Shown piece after piece: positions 1 through 10,600 of a stretch of DNA of 22,675 bases. The DNA comes from Apostichopus californicus (lineage: Eukaryota; Echinodermata; Holothuroidea; Aspidochirotida; Stichopodidae), in assembly GCA_020650975.1 (NCBI GenBank), contig JAIPMN010004237.1:1-22675 (forward strand). Direction: 5' to 3'. Below the pieces are notes generated by a model. It was not told the DNA's origin. It searched no databases and saw nothing but the letters and a program-made list of their open reading frames with translations. The translations under genes and the position numbers were made by a program. Each line of letters starts with the position of its first letter. Positions within the stretch are counted from its first letter, which is position 1.

Positions 1-129
1 CCGTTACGTAGTATTACCTACAAAAGCAATGATCCACAGGAGATGCGATGAGGTCGAACATGATGTGTGACTGGTGACAATCTTGAAAAAGGTTATGGAT
101 GAAAAAAAACTATTGGGAAATTCTTGGTT

Positions 130-325
130 CTCAGGCAAAAGTGTACATCTGGTTGGTCATTTCAGGCCCGAGAAGTGCCATTTCCGGTGATCTGGGGGGT
201 ATCAAAACCAGAAATTTTCTTGTACGCTGCGCGCCAACCAATGATGGCGCTCCGCTTAGATATATAGTAATTCGCGCCCCCAGGTTAGAAAATCCTGGAT
301 ACGCCCCTGATGATGAGTGTTTATA
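130..325 (+). repeat. Probable dispersed repeat fragment
   Basis: This stretch is more GC-rich than its surroundings, with gcgcgccaaccaatgatggc (227-246), a run of G at 195-200 and AATCCTGGATACGCCCCTGA at 290-309. I recall similar blocks as interspersed repeats in marine invertebrate genomes, but that is memory only. The 76-residue frame at 99-329 follows it and has no known domain. Confidence 0.4.
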
Positions 326-471
326 CTAGCCTATAGCAAGATTCCGGAACTCAATTTAAAAATGTTCTATTGAACTTCTACTGTACCTTCTTCATTAACT
401 CTACACTGTAAACACGGCACGCAAACTTGAATCAAATGTTTTACGGTCGTTTCGCCCCGGCCACTTCAGCC

Positions 472-494
472 CCAACGGTACCAACGGTACCAAG
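472..494. repeat. Short tandem repeat, 9-base unit
   Basis: The unit CCAACGGTA occurs twice in tandem from 472, with the start of a third copy. Confidence 0.6.
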
Positions 495-594
495 CAGTTC
501 GACACCTCAAGGACAACAATACATACATGCAGTTTACACAAATTGCCAAACACATACAAGTCATATTGAATTCGGGTGAAGTGAAAGTTAGAGG

Positions 595-690
595 AGAATA
601 TATTAGGGGGATGGACATAGGCGTAGGAGCCCAAGTTTGATTTGGGAGGGGGGCTGTAATGCCGACTTGCCCGAAAAATATAACCAAAAT
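595..690 (-). repeat. GC-rich dispersed repeat, inverted copy
   Basis: It carries CATAGGCGTAGGAG at 616-629, then a G-run and gggggctg, then gcccgaaaaat at about 669-679. The 14-mer is the exact reverse complement of 957-970, marking this as the inverted partner of the copy at 880-985. Confidence 0.5.
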
Positions 691-879
691 TTCTTAATCT
701 ACATATCAAATAGGCATGCATCGGTTATTGCATCGCATGCCAATTACATACAATCAAACGCCGTTTTATTACCGTTCCATATCGGTTAGAAGTTTTCGGG
801 AAGTCGTTACAACAATTATGATGATAATAATATCAGTTTAACCATTGAAAAACACATTGCAATTTATTTTTCTTTCAGT

Positions 880-985
880 AGGTGCCCGAAAAATTCTCCT
901 CATATTGCCCGAATTTTCACAAATATATTTGTTGCTTGGGGGCTGCAGTCCCCCGCCTCCTACGCCTATGGGGTTGGAGGGTGGG
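880..985 (+). repeat. GC-rich dispersed repeat, direct copy with palindrome core
   Basis: It has GCCCGAA twice (in gcccgaaaaatt near 888 and gcccgaattttc near 907), the near-perfect palindrome GGGGGCTGCAGTCCCCC at 938-954, and CTCCTACGCCTATG at 957-970, shared in inverse with 616-629. Confidence 0.5.
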
Positions 986-1022
986 GTGGAGTGGGCGGGG
1001 ATTGTTTGGGGACGACAAGGGG
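970..1022 (+). other. G-rich tract with G-quadruplex motif
   Basis: Seven runs of three or more G occur on the plus strand: 970-973, 979-981, 983-986, 993-995, 997-1000, 1008-1011 and 1019-1022. Those at 979-1000 alone satisfy the classical four-run pattern with loops of 1-7 bases. No gene start is recognised next to it. Confidence 0.6.
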
Positions 1023-1030
1023 CGAAGCAA

Positions 1031-1928
1031 TCAGCCTACCAGTTAGGCCTATATCTATGATTGCGTTTAACAACCGGCTTACGGTTCATTTTACATGGAT
1101 ATTGGACTTTGGGTAAATATTGTACCGTACCCCTAGCAGCTCCCACTCCCTCCCTTCCCACCCCTTCCGCCCTACAAGTCATATTTCTCTGACGAATATT
1201 GCACACACATATATACACATCTCACTCCGGCTCACCGTTCTTTCGGCTAGGCTTCAGTTTCTTCTTAACGTTTTGCATATACTTTGTTCGAAGAATGATT
1301 ACCTATGAACCCAACCAAAATGCATGATCGATTCGACCTAAAGTTTAGCTAACAGGCATTGTCACAAAATGGTAACACGCAACCTAAACACAAATCTTTC
1401 GCGCAATTGGTACAAACAGTTACGAAATAGCCAGGCAAACTCCGAAGGAAACGTTCTGAAGATATTCCATGCCTCAAAGGCTCAAAGTAAATAAACTGCT
1501 TTAAAAAGTAGCCAAAGTATGTATGATACACTTACGTAAAGGCTTTTACCAAACGTTTTCATCACTTTTAATGATATTCTCCAAACTTCCTGGGCCTAAG
1601 CTTTGAATACATATTACATGATTAGGCCGTTGGTGGTGGTCTTCAGCTTTTTTCCCTCTCCTATAATTTGCTAATTACAAAGGCACTAGATATGGTACAG
1701 GCCTACAAAGTAAGTGTCTTAGTCTGTTGAAAAGAGTAGAAGGAATTTACAGAATAAACTGAAATGATTCAAATGAGTTACAAATACTATTGTTTAAATG
1801 CAATATACCAAATCAATCTGAAAAGTCTTAGAAAAAGATGGGGAAATTTTATTCTTTACATGTCATAGGGTCCAACCAAATACCATTTGAACTGATTATA
1901 ATGGGTATCAAAAACCTAGTTTAGTCAG
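1031..1928. other. No gene recognised
   Basis: A pyrimidine-rich stretch at about 1131-1172 is the only notable feature. Frames at 1036-1218, 1120-1308 and 1349-1531 are short and lack any domain. Confidence 0.5.
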
Positions 1929-2414
1929 TATTGCGAATTTCGGAACACTGCGAATTTCGGACACCCCTAAGAAATGCACGATTTCACCATGACAACCTAC
2001 AGGAAGAGCCAAATTTCACCAAAAAGTACGAAGCTACAGTTATTTTCTCTCCAAAATGACCCGTGTGCAAGTAAATACTTACTGTACATATTTGTCAATA
2101 AAATGACGGAGATCTATGAAGTCTGTTATAATTACTGAAAGAGCAACTGCGCCACCAATTTCATCACCAGCGCCACACTGTGGGACTATGTGTCCGAATA
2201 TTCGCAATACTCTAGCAAAGAAATACCAGTTCCACAATCACAAGAATCTTCGTGGAATACAACGTGAAAACAGTTTGCAGGAAAGAAAGTTTGGCCGTGT
2301 ATCGTTCTATAACACACTTCTCCCACCATATCAAGTATATTTTCAGGTGATTTATACCAATAGATACAGTTTTGGGGTGTTTTAAGGCTTAGGTGTCCGG
2401 AATTCGAAGTGTCC
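1929..2414. mobile_element. Probable MITE-like element with multi-copy inverted ends
   Basis: The left end has two direct copies of TGCGAATTTCGGA (1932-1944 and 1949-1961). The right end (2387-2414) is their inverse, with GGTGTCCGGAATTCGAAGTG in it, matching about 25 of 30 bases of 1942-1971. A third inverted copy lies inside at 2189-2210 (TGTGTCCGAATATTCGCAAT). There is no transposase frame within. CCTAG occurs a few bases outside both ends (1915-1919, 2418-2422), which may be chance. The open frame 2116-2385 is inside it and is not taken as a gene. Confidence 0.5.
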
Positions 2415-2442
2415 ATGCCTAGATAGAACTTTATGATTTTGG

Positions 2443-2458
2443 CCTACTGTACAGTAGG
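2443..2458. repeat. 16-base perfect palindrome
   Basis: CCTACTGTACAGTAGG is its own reverse complement. A 14-base copy, CCTACTGTACAGTA, lies at 2777-2790. Confidence 0.7.
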
Positions 2459-3098
2459 TTTACATATTTACATCTTTGTTTTTGTATCATTTTCTTGAAA
2501 ATTACACAGAAAATGCTAATGCTCACAAGGCAAGTTGGGTGGTACATTCTGTTGCTATGGTAAAATCATGAAATTTTCAAAAGTATATCATAATTGGTTC
2601 CTTGCCATCATACACTGACATGTCAATACATTTAAGAACAGCTGCACTTACCGTGGTTTACACAGAAGATTAACAGTTTTCCATCTGCAGGTTCCTAATT
2701 ATGTGAGACATTGGTCCTCTTTCTTTCAAATTCAGAGTAAATCAGTGAGAAATATTCTTCTTGTGAGCATTTGCTGCCTACTGTACAGTAACTCCTTCTA
2801 AATCAAATTGATGTATTAAACTTCAGATTAAACTCTAACAATCCTTCCCCCCCCCCCAATTCCTGCATTGAAATTGCCCAAAGTTCCATTGTAGATTGTA
2901 TCCAGACTTTCTGCCACACTTTTTCCACCAAGGTGTCAGTCAATGGATGGATGGCTTGTATAAATACTTTGTGGCATGGATTCCTTTTTCGGTAAATGCA
3001 ATAGAACCTGCACGTTACTGTACTTAAGTAACAGTATACTATTCTATTAATTTAACTGAGTTTAAATCATTCTCATTATTACCTTGTTTCGTACACAG
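2459..3098. other. Upstream region of the C15orf40 gene; no exon identified
   Basis: It contains a run of 11 C at 2847-2857 and a small inverted repeat near 3015-3030 (GTTACT/AGTAAC). The promoter and any 5' untranslated exon should lie here or further left, but no TATA box or clear donor site stands out. Confidence 0.4.
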
Positions 3099-3248
3099 GA
3101 AATTGGGATTGACACCTACATGAAAACTGTGTGCAGACTATATCAGTACCGGTGGATTTCACTCATAGCTCATAGGTCCCAATCTACAAGAGTATCAAGT
3201 AATATGCCAAAAAAGAAAGGAAAGTCAGGGAATGACAGCAGCCAAAAG
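3099..3248 (+). CDS. C15orf40: C15orf40 homologue, first coding exon
   Basis: The exon probably begins at 3099, after a pyrimidine-rich stretch ending in cacag, so at least one 5' untranslated exon may lie upstream; I could not identify it or the promoter. Coding starts at ATG 3120, with an alternative ATG at 3204. The donor at 3249 (AAG|GTAAAT) ends the exon in phase 0. A second donor six bases on (AAT|GTAAGT, exon end 3254) is also in frame and would add Val-Asn. Confidence 0.8.
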
Positions 3249-6200
3249 GTAAATGTAAGTAGTTAAATATTTTTTTTCAATTTCTTTACATTACTTTTAA
3301 AATGTACTTAAGTACTACTTAATTATTCATCAGCATTGATATATTCTGCCCTCATCAGAGGAAACTAAACAAGTAGACTAACATTACAGAACAGATTTCC
3401 GCAAAAAGGTATTAGGAATTTCACATTTATCAGTAGTCCATGTTACAAGAAAACATAATCCATTTAATCGGCATCTTTCATTCAAAACTAGTCAGAATAA
3501 ATACAGTTTGTTCTTCTGCTGGTATTAATATTTGTAACCAAATTTGCAATGAATATATGCAATATAAAACTTGACATAGTAGTTCATTATTCTGAATAAT
3601 ATTAGTCCTTTTGGTGTCTTAATAGTCAGCAAGTGCAAGCAAGCCAATTAAAGCTCACCTTTCTTCCTAACTGTCCTACCCCGGAAGTTTGGTACATCAT
3701 GGCTCCTGCTGAACTTAATAAATCCTCTACTTCGTGTAAACTCACTTAGCACTCTTTCTTGTTTGGGACTGTATCTAAAGTTCCAAATAATCCATATCAG
3801 AGTATAATTCAGCATTCACATTCTGTGTCTACAGCAGTTATGAGGTTTGAAGAATTTTTGCTTTTTCGTGCAATAGTGAAAGTACTTTAGTTCTGTGCCC
3901 AAAACCACATTAATTAGTTTAGTAGAAAAACAAGGATCAGGAGGGACACTCAAGTCCCTATCAAGGACCCTAAATAGGAGAGGGGAAAAAACTGAAGACA
4001 CAAAATATCAGACCTGATTACAATGCTTAAAGTGCTTGTCCAAAGCATTCTTAAACCCATTCACACAACTTGCAAGTACAACTTTCTCAGGCAAACCGTT
4101 CCACTCATTCACAACCCTATTAGAAAAAAGTTATGCCAATATTAATCCTACTTTGTAACTTCTGGAGTTTAAGACAATGACCTCTGGTACAACTACTATT
4201 AGCAAACATGAAAAATGTCAGTGAAGGATAAATTGTCAAACCATACACAATCTTGAAAACCTGAATCAAGTCACCACGTAACCTCCTAAGCTCCAGTGTG
4301 GTGAGATTCAACAGCTGTAACCACCTATAATAAGGAACACCCTTTAAGGAACTAATCTCCTCTGGACCTTCTTAAGTACTTCCTTATCCTTAGCAAAATA
4401 TGGGTTCCCAGCCGGCACAGCATACTCCAGATGAGACCTAACCAGCTGCTTATATAGCCTAACAACTATGTCCTCTTTCAGAAAACTGAAGTTCCTCTTG
4501 ATCAAAATTAAACACTATTACCTCTTTTAGCAGCTTTGAGACAATGTTTAGAAGGTTGCAGAGATGAGTCAATGTAGATACCTAGGTCTCTATCAACAAA
4601 GACCTCCTGCAACTTCTCACCATTAAGAGTGTAGTTATACTTTCAGTACTAGTACCAATATGCATCACCTTGCATTTATCAATATTTATAAAAGCATTTG
4701 CCATCCCTTAGACCAGAAAAAATCTTATCCAAATCCATTGAAATTTCTCAGAATCGCTTTTGGAAGAGACATTGCAGTATGGTTATGTGTACATAGCAAT
4801 TTGTTCAGTTTAAATATCGTATTGATTTGAGAGACCAGATAAATTATTCCCTGCATAATACTTAACTTTATTTGGTCTGGGAAGCTTGATAATTTATGAG
4901 CACTGTATTCATAAACAAAACTTAAAATGGAAGGCCTTAAATTCATTTTTAAAGCTCCATTAGAGATTTGAAATTTACTTGGGTGAGATGCTACTGTGTT
5001 TGAAGGATGAGATTGTAAAACTTTTGTAAAACGTTAAGTCAGAGAACTGTAAAAAAGGGTACTGTAGGTGTGTTTGTGTGGGAGGTGGAGGGGGTTAAGG
5101 GGAGGACAAGGTGTGTGAATCAAGTTTTTATTGCATGTGTAAAACCATTTTGCTTGTGATCCAATCCCATATACAGTTTGAAATTAGTTGTTGCACTGAA
5201 ACCAAAAACGATAATAAGTTATACTAATAATACTGGTATCATTGAAGATTGTTTCGCATTTGTTTAAAAATTTTAACATCCTAATGACTATCTTTTCAGC
5301 AACCTGTCGTGATGGATGAAATACATGATCCTATTCAGGAAAAGAAGAATGGAACTTTTTCAATATCAGTTCTTGCAAAACCTGGGTCTAAGCAAAATGC
5401 TGTCACTGGTAGGTCAAGGAAAAGAAGTACTTTTTTTCAAGGTATTTAAAGTACCGTCTCTGTTGACACAATAACACATCTAAAAGTACTGTCATGTCAT
5501 CTAATATTTAGACATGAGAACAGCAAATAGTCATTATTGCTCTCATGAATGTATTAATATGATCATCTGTGGTTTCATTTGAATTTATACTCCACCAAAC
5601 AAAGCAAGACCCATGAGATGGGGAACAGTGTCATAATACTGTACTTGCAGTATTTTGAACAAGGGTTTTCGTTATTAGGATGTAGGAGCTGCATGTAGGC
5701 AGTTAAGTGGTAAGCAATATTGAAGATTTTTGCCATTGATGAAGAAGATATGGACTCTTCGTATGGATGTAAATTTATGTATTGTATGGATGTTAGAATA
5801 TTAAATCAGGTTTATGAACTTTACAATCAATGGATGATGATTTCATTAAATGGGATTTTCTCGGATATAACTTGCTTAGTTCCTAAATAAAATGAGTTAG
5901 TGGCAGGGAAAAGCAATTTTCAAAATTAGAACAGGATAGTGTGACTTTGGTTTCTTTGATGGTTATCTGACCAGGTTCACAATGCTGTTTAATGATTAAA
6001 TTTAAAAAAAAAAAAAAAAATACTTTGATTGTTGCTTAAATGTTGCACCAGTGAAAATATTTGGTTCATCTAGCAGGGTGGGAATGAGTTTCTCCATAGA
6101 TGACAGCAAATTTTTGAAGAGTCAAATATATTACTAATATTGCTTTACTAGCGTTCTCGAGTGGTGTATCATTGATGGTCATGACTTTTCCTCTTTGTGT

Positions 6201-7242
6201 AGAAATAACATCTGAAGCAATCAGTGTCCAAGTTTCAGCACCTGCAATGGAAGGGGAGGCAAACGCAGAACTCGGAAAGTATATTGCTTCAATAGTAGGA
6301 GTCAGAAAAAGTGATGTGTCACTTACAAAGGTATAGTTAGGCAGCTAGGCATGTAAATTATTAATTGCATCAGCGAATCCCAACCCCATGCAAATATCAC
6401 AAGATGTTTGCATAATAGAACAACCTAAGCAATAACTTCTACTCTGGCCAATAACTGGAAAAATTATATATTTTGGAGCTACTAAGAAAAAAAGGAAATG
6501 TGAATCATGCCATTAAAGTTGGATTCAAAAGTTGTTTCTGTGACATGATGAATCTGTGAAATGCATGAATAACCTGTAAGGTGAGTCCATGATTCAACTC
6601 GAGCCAGGAAATTCATGTGGCAGTGACTTGACTCGACCCTTAAAATGACGTGAGTGACTATAGTTATAGCTCTGTTGGTGGTACCAATAGAAAACATACG
6701 CGATGTCACTATAGCATGTTCTGGACTTGAATCATCTGTAGCATGTGAACATCAATTTGGCATTGATAAGTGATTCTAGCTGATGTTAGAAGTTTCCCCT
6801 TAGCAGGAGTTTACTTATGGGAAAGTGGTATTTATTCAGAGCTCTTTTGTAATAGCATTTTCCTTTATATTGAAAACATGCTATTGTAACATAACAGTAA
6901 TTTGTATGTATTTTATTTTTACCACTTTTCCACAACTGAATCCCATGCATGTTTAAGTAACATATTCAAGTATTGTCAATGTGTTTTCTTTCCTAGTAAT
7001 TTCTTTTTCTGTAATTAGAGGGCAAACTAAACCAGGGCCACATTCCATTAGGCTGATGATATTCCTGACAGTGTCACAATAGGTACAATTCTGCAGCATT
7101 ATCAGTTTTTAAGATTTCTAAGTTTGCTTTGTATATTTTGTAGGGCATGAGGTCAAGATCAAAAGTGTTCTCAGTCACTGCCTCTGGTCTGACTGTTGAT
7201 CAACTATTGGATGCCTTCAAGACAGAATTGGAAGCTGGATAG
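3120..7242 (+). CDS. C15orf40: UPF0235/DUF167 protein, C15orf40 homologue (four coding exons)
   Basis: Joining 3120-3248, 5300-5408, 6203-6330 and 7144-7242 gives an uninterrupted 154-residue protein; all junctions are GT-AG and in phase. DUF167 hallmarks seen are KPGSKQNAV (exon 2), [12 protein letters not shown] (exon 3) and a basic GMRSRSKV stretch followed by a C-terminal helix (exon 4). From memory, human C15orf40 has the closely similar KPGSKQNAV and [12 protein letters not shown], and a similar length. The molecular function of the family is not established. Residues 1-28 are rich in Arg, Ser and aromatic residues with no acidic residue, which suggests a mitochondrial leader (inference). 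A second in-frame ATG at 3204 begins MPKKKGKSG and would give a 126-residue, leaderless form; the human protein also has a MPKK start at this point. I chose 3120 because it is the first ATG after a plausible acceptor (exon from 3099). Identity is secure; the exact start is less so. Confidence 0.92.
3815..4760 (-). mobile_element. Degraded CR1/L2-like non-LTR retrotransposon (LINE) fragment
   Basis: Translating the minus strand with frame breaks allowed gives, in order, a [13 protein letters not shown] block (about 4670-4635), an [20 protein letters not shown] block, [20 protein letters not shown] and [16 protein letters not shown] (about 4475-4355), [20 protein letters not shown] (about 4310-4245), and [15 protein letters not shown] then [10 protein letters not shown] (about 4120-4025). 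These match the order of the C-terminal reverse transcriptase region in CR1/L2-type LINEs. Stops and frameshifts break it, so it is dead. The 5' part is absent (typical 5' truncation); the 3' edge near 3815 is approximate. It lies antisense in the first intron of the C15orf40 gene. Confidence 0.85.
5300..5408 (+). CDS. C15orf40: C15orf40 homologue, coding exon 2
   Basis: Acceptor tcttttcag at 5291-5299 and donor GTAGGT at 5409-5414. The 109 bases encode a variable acidic/basic linker, then the first DUF167 strand and the KPGSKQNAV motif. The exon ends in phase 1: the last G is completed by the next exon to give Glu. Confidence 0.92.
5409..6202 (+). other. Second intron of the C15orf40 gene, with poly(A) run
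   Basis: It is noncoding. It holds 17 A in a row at 6004-6020, possibly a slippage tract or the tail of an old retroposed fragment; I could not recognise a source upstream of it. Confidence 0.6.
6203..6330 (+). CDS. C15orf40: C15orf40 homologue, coding exon 3
   Basis: Acceptor tttgtgtag ends at 6202; donor GTATAG starts at 6331. The 128 bases encode [15 protein letters not shown] followed by [19 protein letters not shown], the core of the DUF167 domain. The exon ends in phase 0. Confidence 0.92.
6331..7143 (+). other. Third intron of the C15orf40 gene
   Basis: It lies between GT at 6331 and AG at 7142-7143. The open frame 6482-6709 on the minus strand has no recognisable domain. Nothing else stands out. 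Confidence 0.6.
7144..7242 (+). CDS. C15orf40: C15orf40 homologue, last coding exon
   Basis: Acceptor tattttgtag ends at 7143. The 99 bases encode [20 protein letters not shown] and then a C-terminal helix ending in ELEAG before TAG at 7240-7242. The Gly-Arg-Ser-Arg-Lys pattern matches the basic GKSREKVV segment of the human protein (from memory). Confidence 0.92.
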   Translation, partial: GMRSRSKVFSVTASGLTVDQLLDAFKTELEAG

Positions 7243-7357
7243 TGTCCTCTACTGACAACAAAAGAAACGCCTCAGCCCAAGTCAAAAATGCTGAATGGTA
7301 TGCATTCTTCATAATAATTAATTGTAAGCTTCGCTTTCTTGAATGTTAGTTTTGTCC

Positions 7358-7363
7358 AATAAA
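7358..7363 (+). terminator. Candidate poly(A) signal of the C15orf40 homologue
   Basis: AATAAA lies 116 bases past the stop codon, in a sensible place for a short 3' UTR. Further AATAAA copies at 7471-7476 and 7685-7690 could give longer transcripts. In AT-rich DNA the hexamer is common, so the site used is not proven. Confidence 0.5.
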
Positions 7364-7554
7364 GAACCAATGTTACAGCCTGCTTTTGCATAATATTTAT
7401 CAGCATAAGGCTGCCTTCTCCTTTATCCTTCAACCAGTTGTTGTGTTCGTAATTTCCTTCCTTCTTACTAAATAAATTGATAACCATTCTTTCAAATGTT
7501 TCTCAAAAGTTGTATTAGTCAAAAATACCATAAGCATGATTGGAAAACTTTGCC

Positions 7555-7574
7555 AAATGTACGTAAATGTACGT
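7555..7574. repeat. Two tandem copies of a 10-base unit
   Basis: AAATGTACGT is repeated exactly, just past the C15orf40 3' end. Confidence 0.6.
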
Positions 7575-7699
7575 ATCCCACGTTGTCAGTTTTGAAATGT
7601 CGCCATCTGCTGAGCCTGGTTCACAAAGCATGTATTGAACTAGGTCATCCATCAACAGATATCTCTGCTGTTTCTACAAATCGGAATAAAAAGTGAATG

Positions 7700-10600
7700 T
7701 CATTTCCTGAGAGATGTTGACAGTATTTCACTTTTACGATGATGAATGTTGCTTCCAAGCCATCAGATATAGTAGGGATGGGAATGAAATGTAAATTTAC
7801 AAAACTAGAAAATGTCATGTTCCAGCAATGGTGCATGTATCAACTGATGCATTGCAACAAAAATAGTAATTGATTATTCTGTATCTTGCTTCTGTCCATG
7901 AGATATCCCCAACCCCCTCTTTTTTGGCAGCCAGCCTGGTTATGAATGGCAACCATTAGAGCAAAATTATTACATCTTTCGGTAATATCTTTCTCCGTTT
8001 TTAAAGTGGAAATGTATTGCTCAAAAGCTACTGTCGGTAAATATCAATACATTGTATTCAAAGAGTTTTTCTCCTTCATAGTGCAAAACGGATCTTTCAT
8101 CTTCAATACGAACCACTGTTTACTTTCAATTCTCCCTATGTCTTTAACATTTTCTTAAAGCAGTTTATTTGCACTGAGTTTTGTCAAATATAGGTAAAAT
8201 CCTATCGCCAGGTAGTTCATTTACTTGGCTAGTCAAAGTTACAAATGACCTGATGTAGAAAAAGAAACAGATTTTCAAGTTTCGTGTGTGCAATATTACA
8301 TGGAAAAGAGCTAGGGCAACGAATTTATTCATTTACAATTCACTAATTAACAATGTTGTCATCATCAAATCTAGATTTGGAAGCTTTAGTTCTTAATATT
8401 GAGTTTATATTTTGAGTAACACTCAGTTTTGTTTTACTCAGGTGTTCTGAAAATGATTATGAGAGTAAAGTTGCTTGAGGAGGAAGTTTTGTATGGAAAT
8501 TAATTGATACCAAATACTTTGTTGTTTATTCTTTGCGAAATCTACATGCCATCAATACTGTAGGTATACAGGTGTGAAGATGTGAAAATGGTACAATCCT
8601 ATAGTGATTTACTGAGTAGAGTTATTGTTTCAGTTAGTGATCTGAGCATATAATACTATATATTTAACATTGTGGTTCCTCCCTAGCTTGTAGATTTTTT
8701 TGATACCTGGATTTTGGTTAGACTTGAACGTCCTACAATGAATATCATTATAGTTCGACTTCATTAGAACGTCGAGTCTGTATATGTTTTAAGAAAAACC
8801 CATTCAATTATAGTTGTGAATTTTGCTAACTATGTGCGAGGTAAACGGTTTGGAATGTATCGATGGTGTTATTCCAACCGCCATGTGCAAATCTCCAAGT
8901 ATACGGAAACGTTTCCATACTGTACATGTGGAAAACATGTTTTATTTTATTTGGGTCTCGGATTAAATTCAACGTGCCCCGTCATTCACAAGATGTTGGA
9001 CAGTGTCTTGTTTTGCTTTCAGTTGAATAATTCAAAGTGAACGGATATAACACAATGACTAGATTTTACAATACTTTACAGTTTATTCTACCTCCATGTA
9101 CAATCTGAGACACACAAAGCTTCATATTAATTAACACTTTGTGTCCAATACAGTTTACCATTTAAGTCATAAATTTTTTCCTTAATGGCAATTATCTCTT
9201 TTTCAAAAATAGAAGCATTTTCTGGAAGTTCTCTGTTCAATGAAACCGAAAAACAATTCCTTTTACATGAAGATACAGTTAAGAACAATTGAGTGACTAG
9301 TTAACAGATAAGCTATTACTCTACTAACACAACGACCGGATATTCTAAACGTGGACTAAATAATTTCATGCATAACGGTGAGAAAAGGTTTCAAGTTGTT
9401 ACATTTACATTCATGTATATCATATCAAGAAAATGAGAAACGAAGCTGCCCTGCGCCCATCTCTCAGTCTTTAAATGGGGATATAAAAGGAGTTTTTCTT
9501 ATTAAATTTCATCAAAATTTATAAATGACAGTCATTTTAGACAAGTAGCGTTAAAATGTGTTGAAAATTACAATAACAATAAAGGTGATGATTCGTGAAC
9601 GAAAAAGGTATCATATTTACGGTTAATAATACTTTTCTCTGGTTGAGTATTATATAAGAATACTCACGACTGGAAATAGAACATCATTACAGCGGACCAT
9701 CGAACTGATTCATTACTTACATACGATAGACTACCTACGACATAGTCAACCATCTGTTTACAATATTTAGTGTAACTAAATATACCATTGGGATAACGTT
9801 TGTTGATTGGCAGCCTGGACGATTTCGACGGTTATGGACGCTGCCGCGGAGACAATTCGCTGCACTCCAGTACTGCGAAGTTCATATTTTGTGATACATC
9901 AGTCAATTTAAATTTCTTGATAATTTTACATGACGTATATTATTTGAATGACAGGTGTGTAATAACTTGTAACGTTTTGTAATCTCAAGATGTCTTCAAG
10001 ATGTGTTTCATACCCCAGGCTGTACTTAATTTGTTTTTGTTTTCCATGAGGTTGAGCTGAAGCAGCCTAGTAGCAGGTACTCTTTCCTCCTTCACGTGAT
10101 CAAGCGAGCATTTTTAATTCTTGTTTTGTGCAATACTAGGTCAAGTTGGCTTCAATTTCTTGTCATTGTAGTGTTAGAAGAAATTGCTCAAGAAATCTGG
10201 TATGATCTTAAAATACATCAATTGTAGACAAATGGACAGGCTGTTCTTGTAGAAATGACGGACATTTTAGAGCTTTTGGAAAGCGTATGAAATATTGGCT
10301 GGAATAACTATATGGTTTATATGTTCAAATTATACCAAAGTAATATGAAAAGTTTCTCGATTGTTTGTAACCACAGCCCTACTGTACTTCTACTTGTGAG
10401 AAAATATGCATCTTACCTTCTCAATTGATGGACAGAAAAGAAAATGTCAGTTAGACGTTTTCCCGTTTAGTTGATACTTGTGCTATCACGAAGAAATGAA
10501 ATCACGCGTAATACCGGTCTGTCTACTTAGCTATTACTGTTCGCCGGATTCCACTAAAGTTAATTACTTTATGTGGCATCGCACTGTCATTTGTCAACGT

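Noticed and set aside
99..329. 76-residue open frame on the plus strand
   Set aside because: It follows a GC-rich probable dispersed repeat, has no known domain and no splice or promoter context.
2116..2385. 89-residue open frame
   Set aside because: It lies wholly inside the inverted-repeat element and resembles no transposase or other protein.
8816..9040. 74-residue frame with several Cys
   Set aside because: The Cys spacing fits no zinc finger I know, and there is no intron or poly(A) context.
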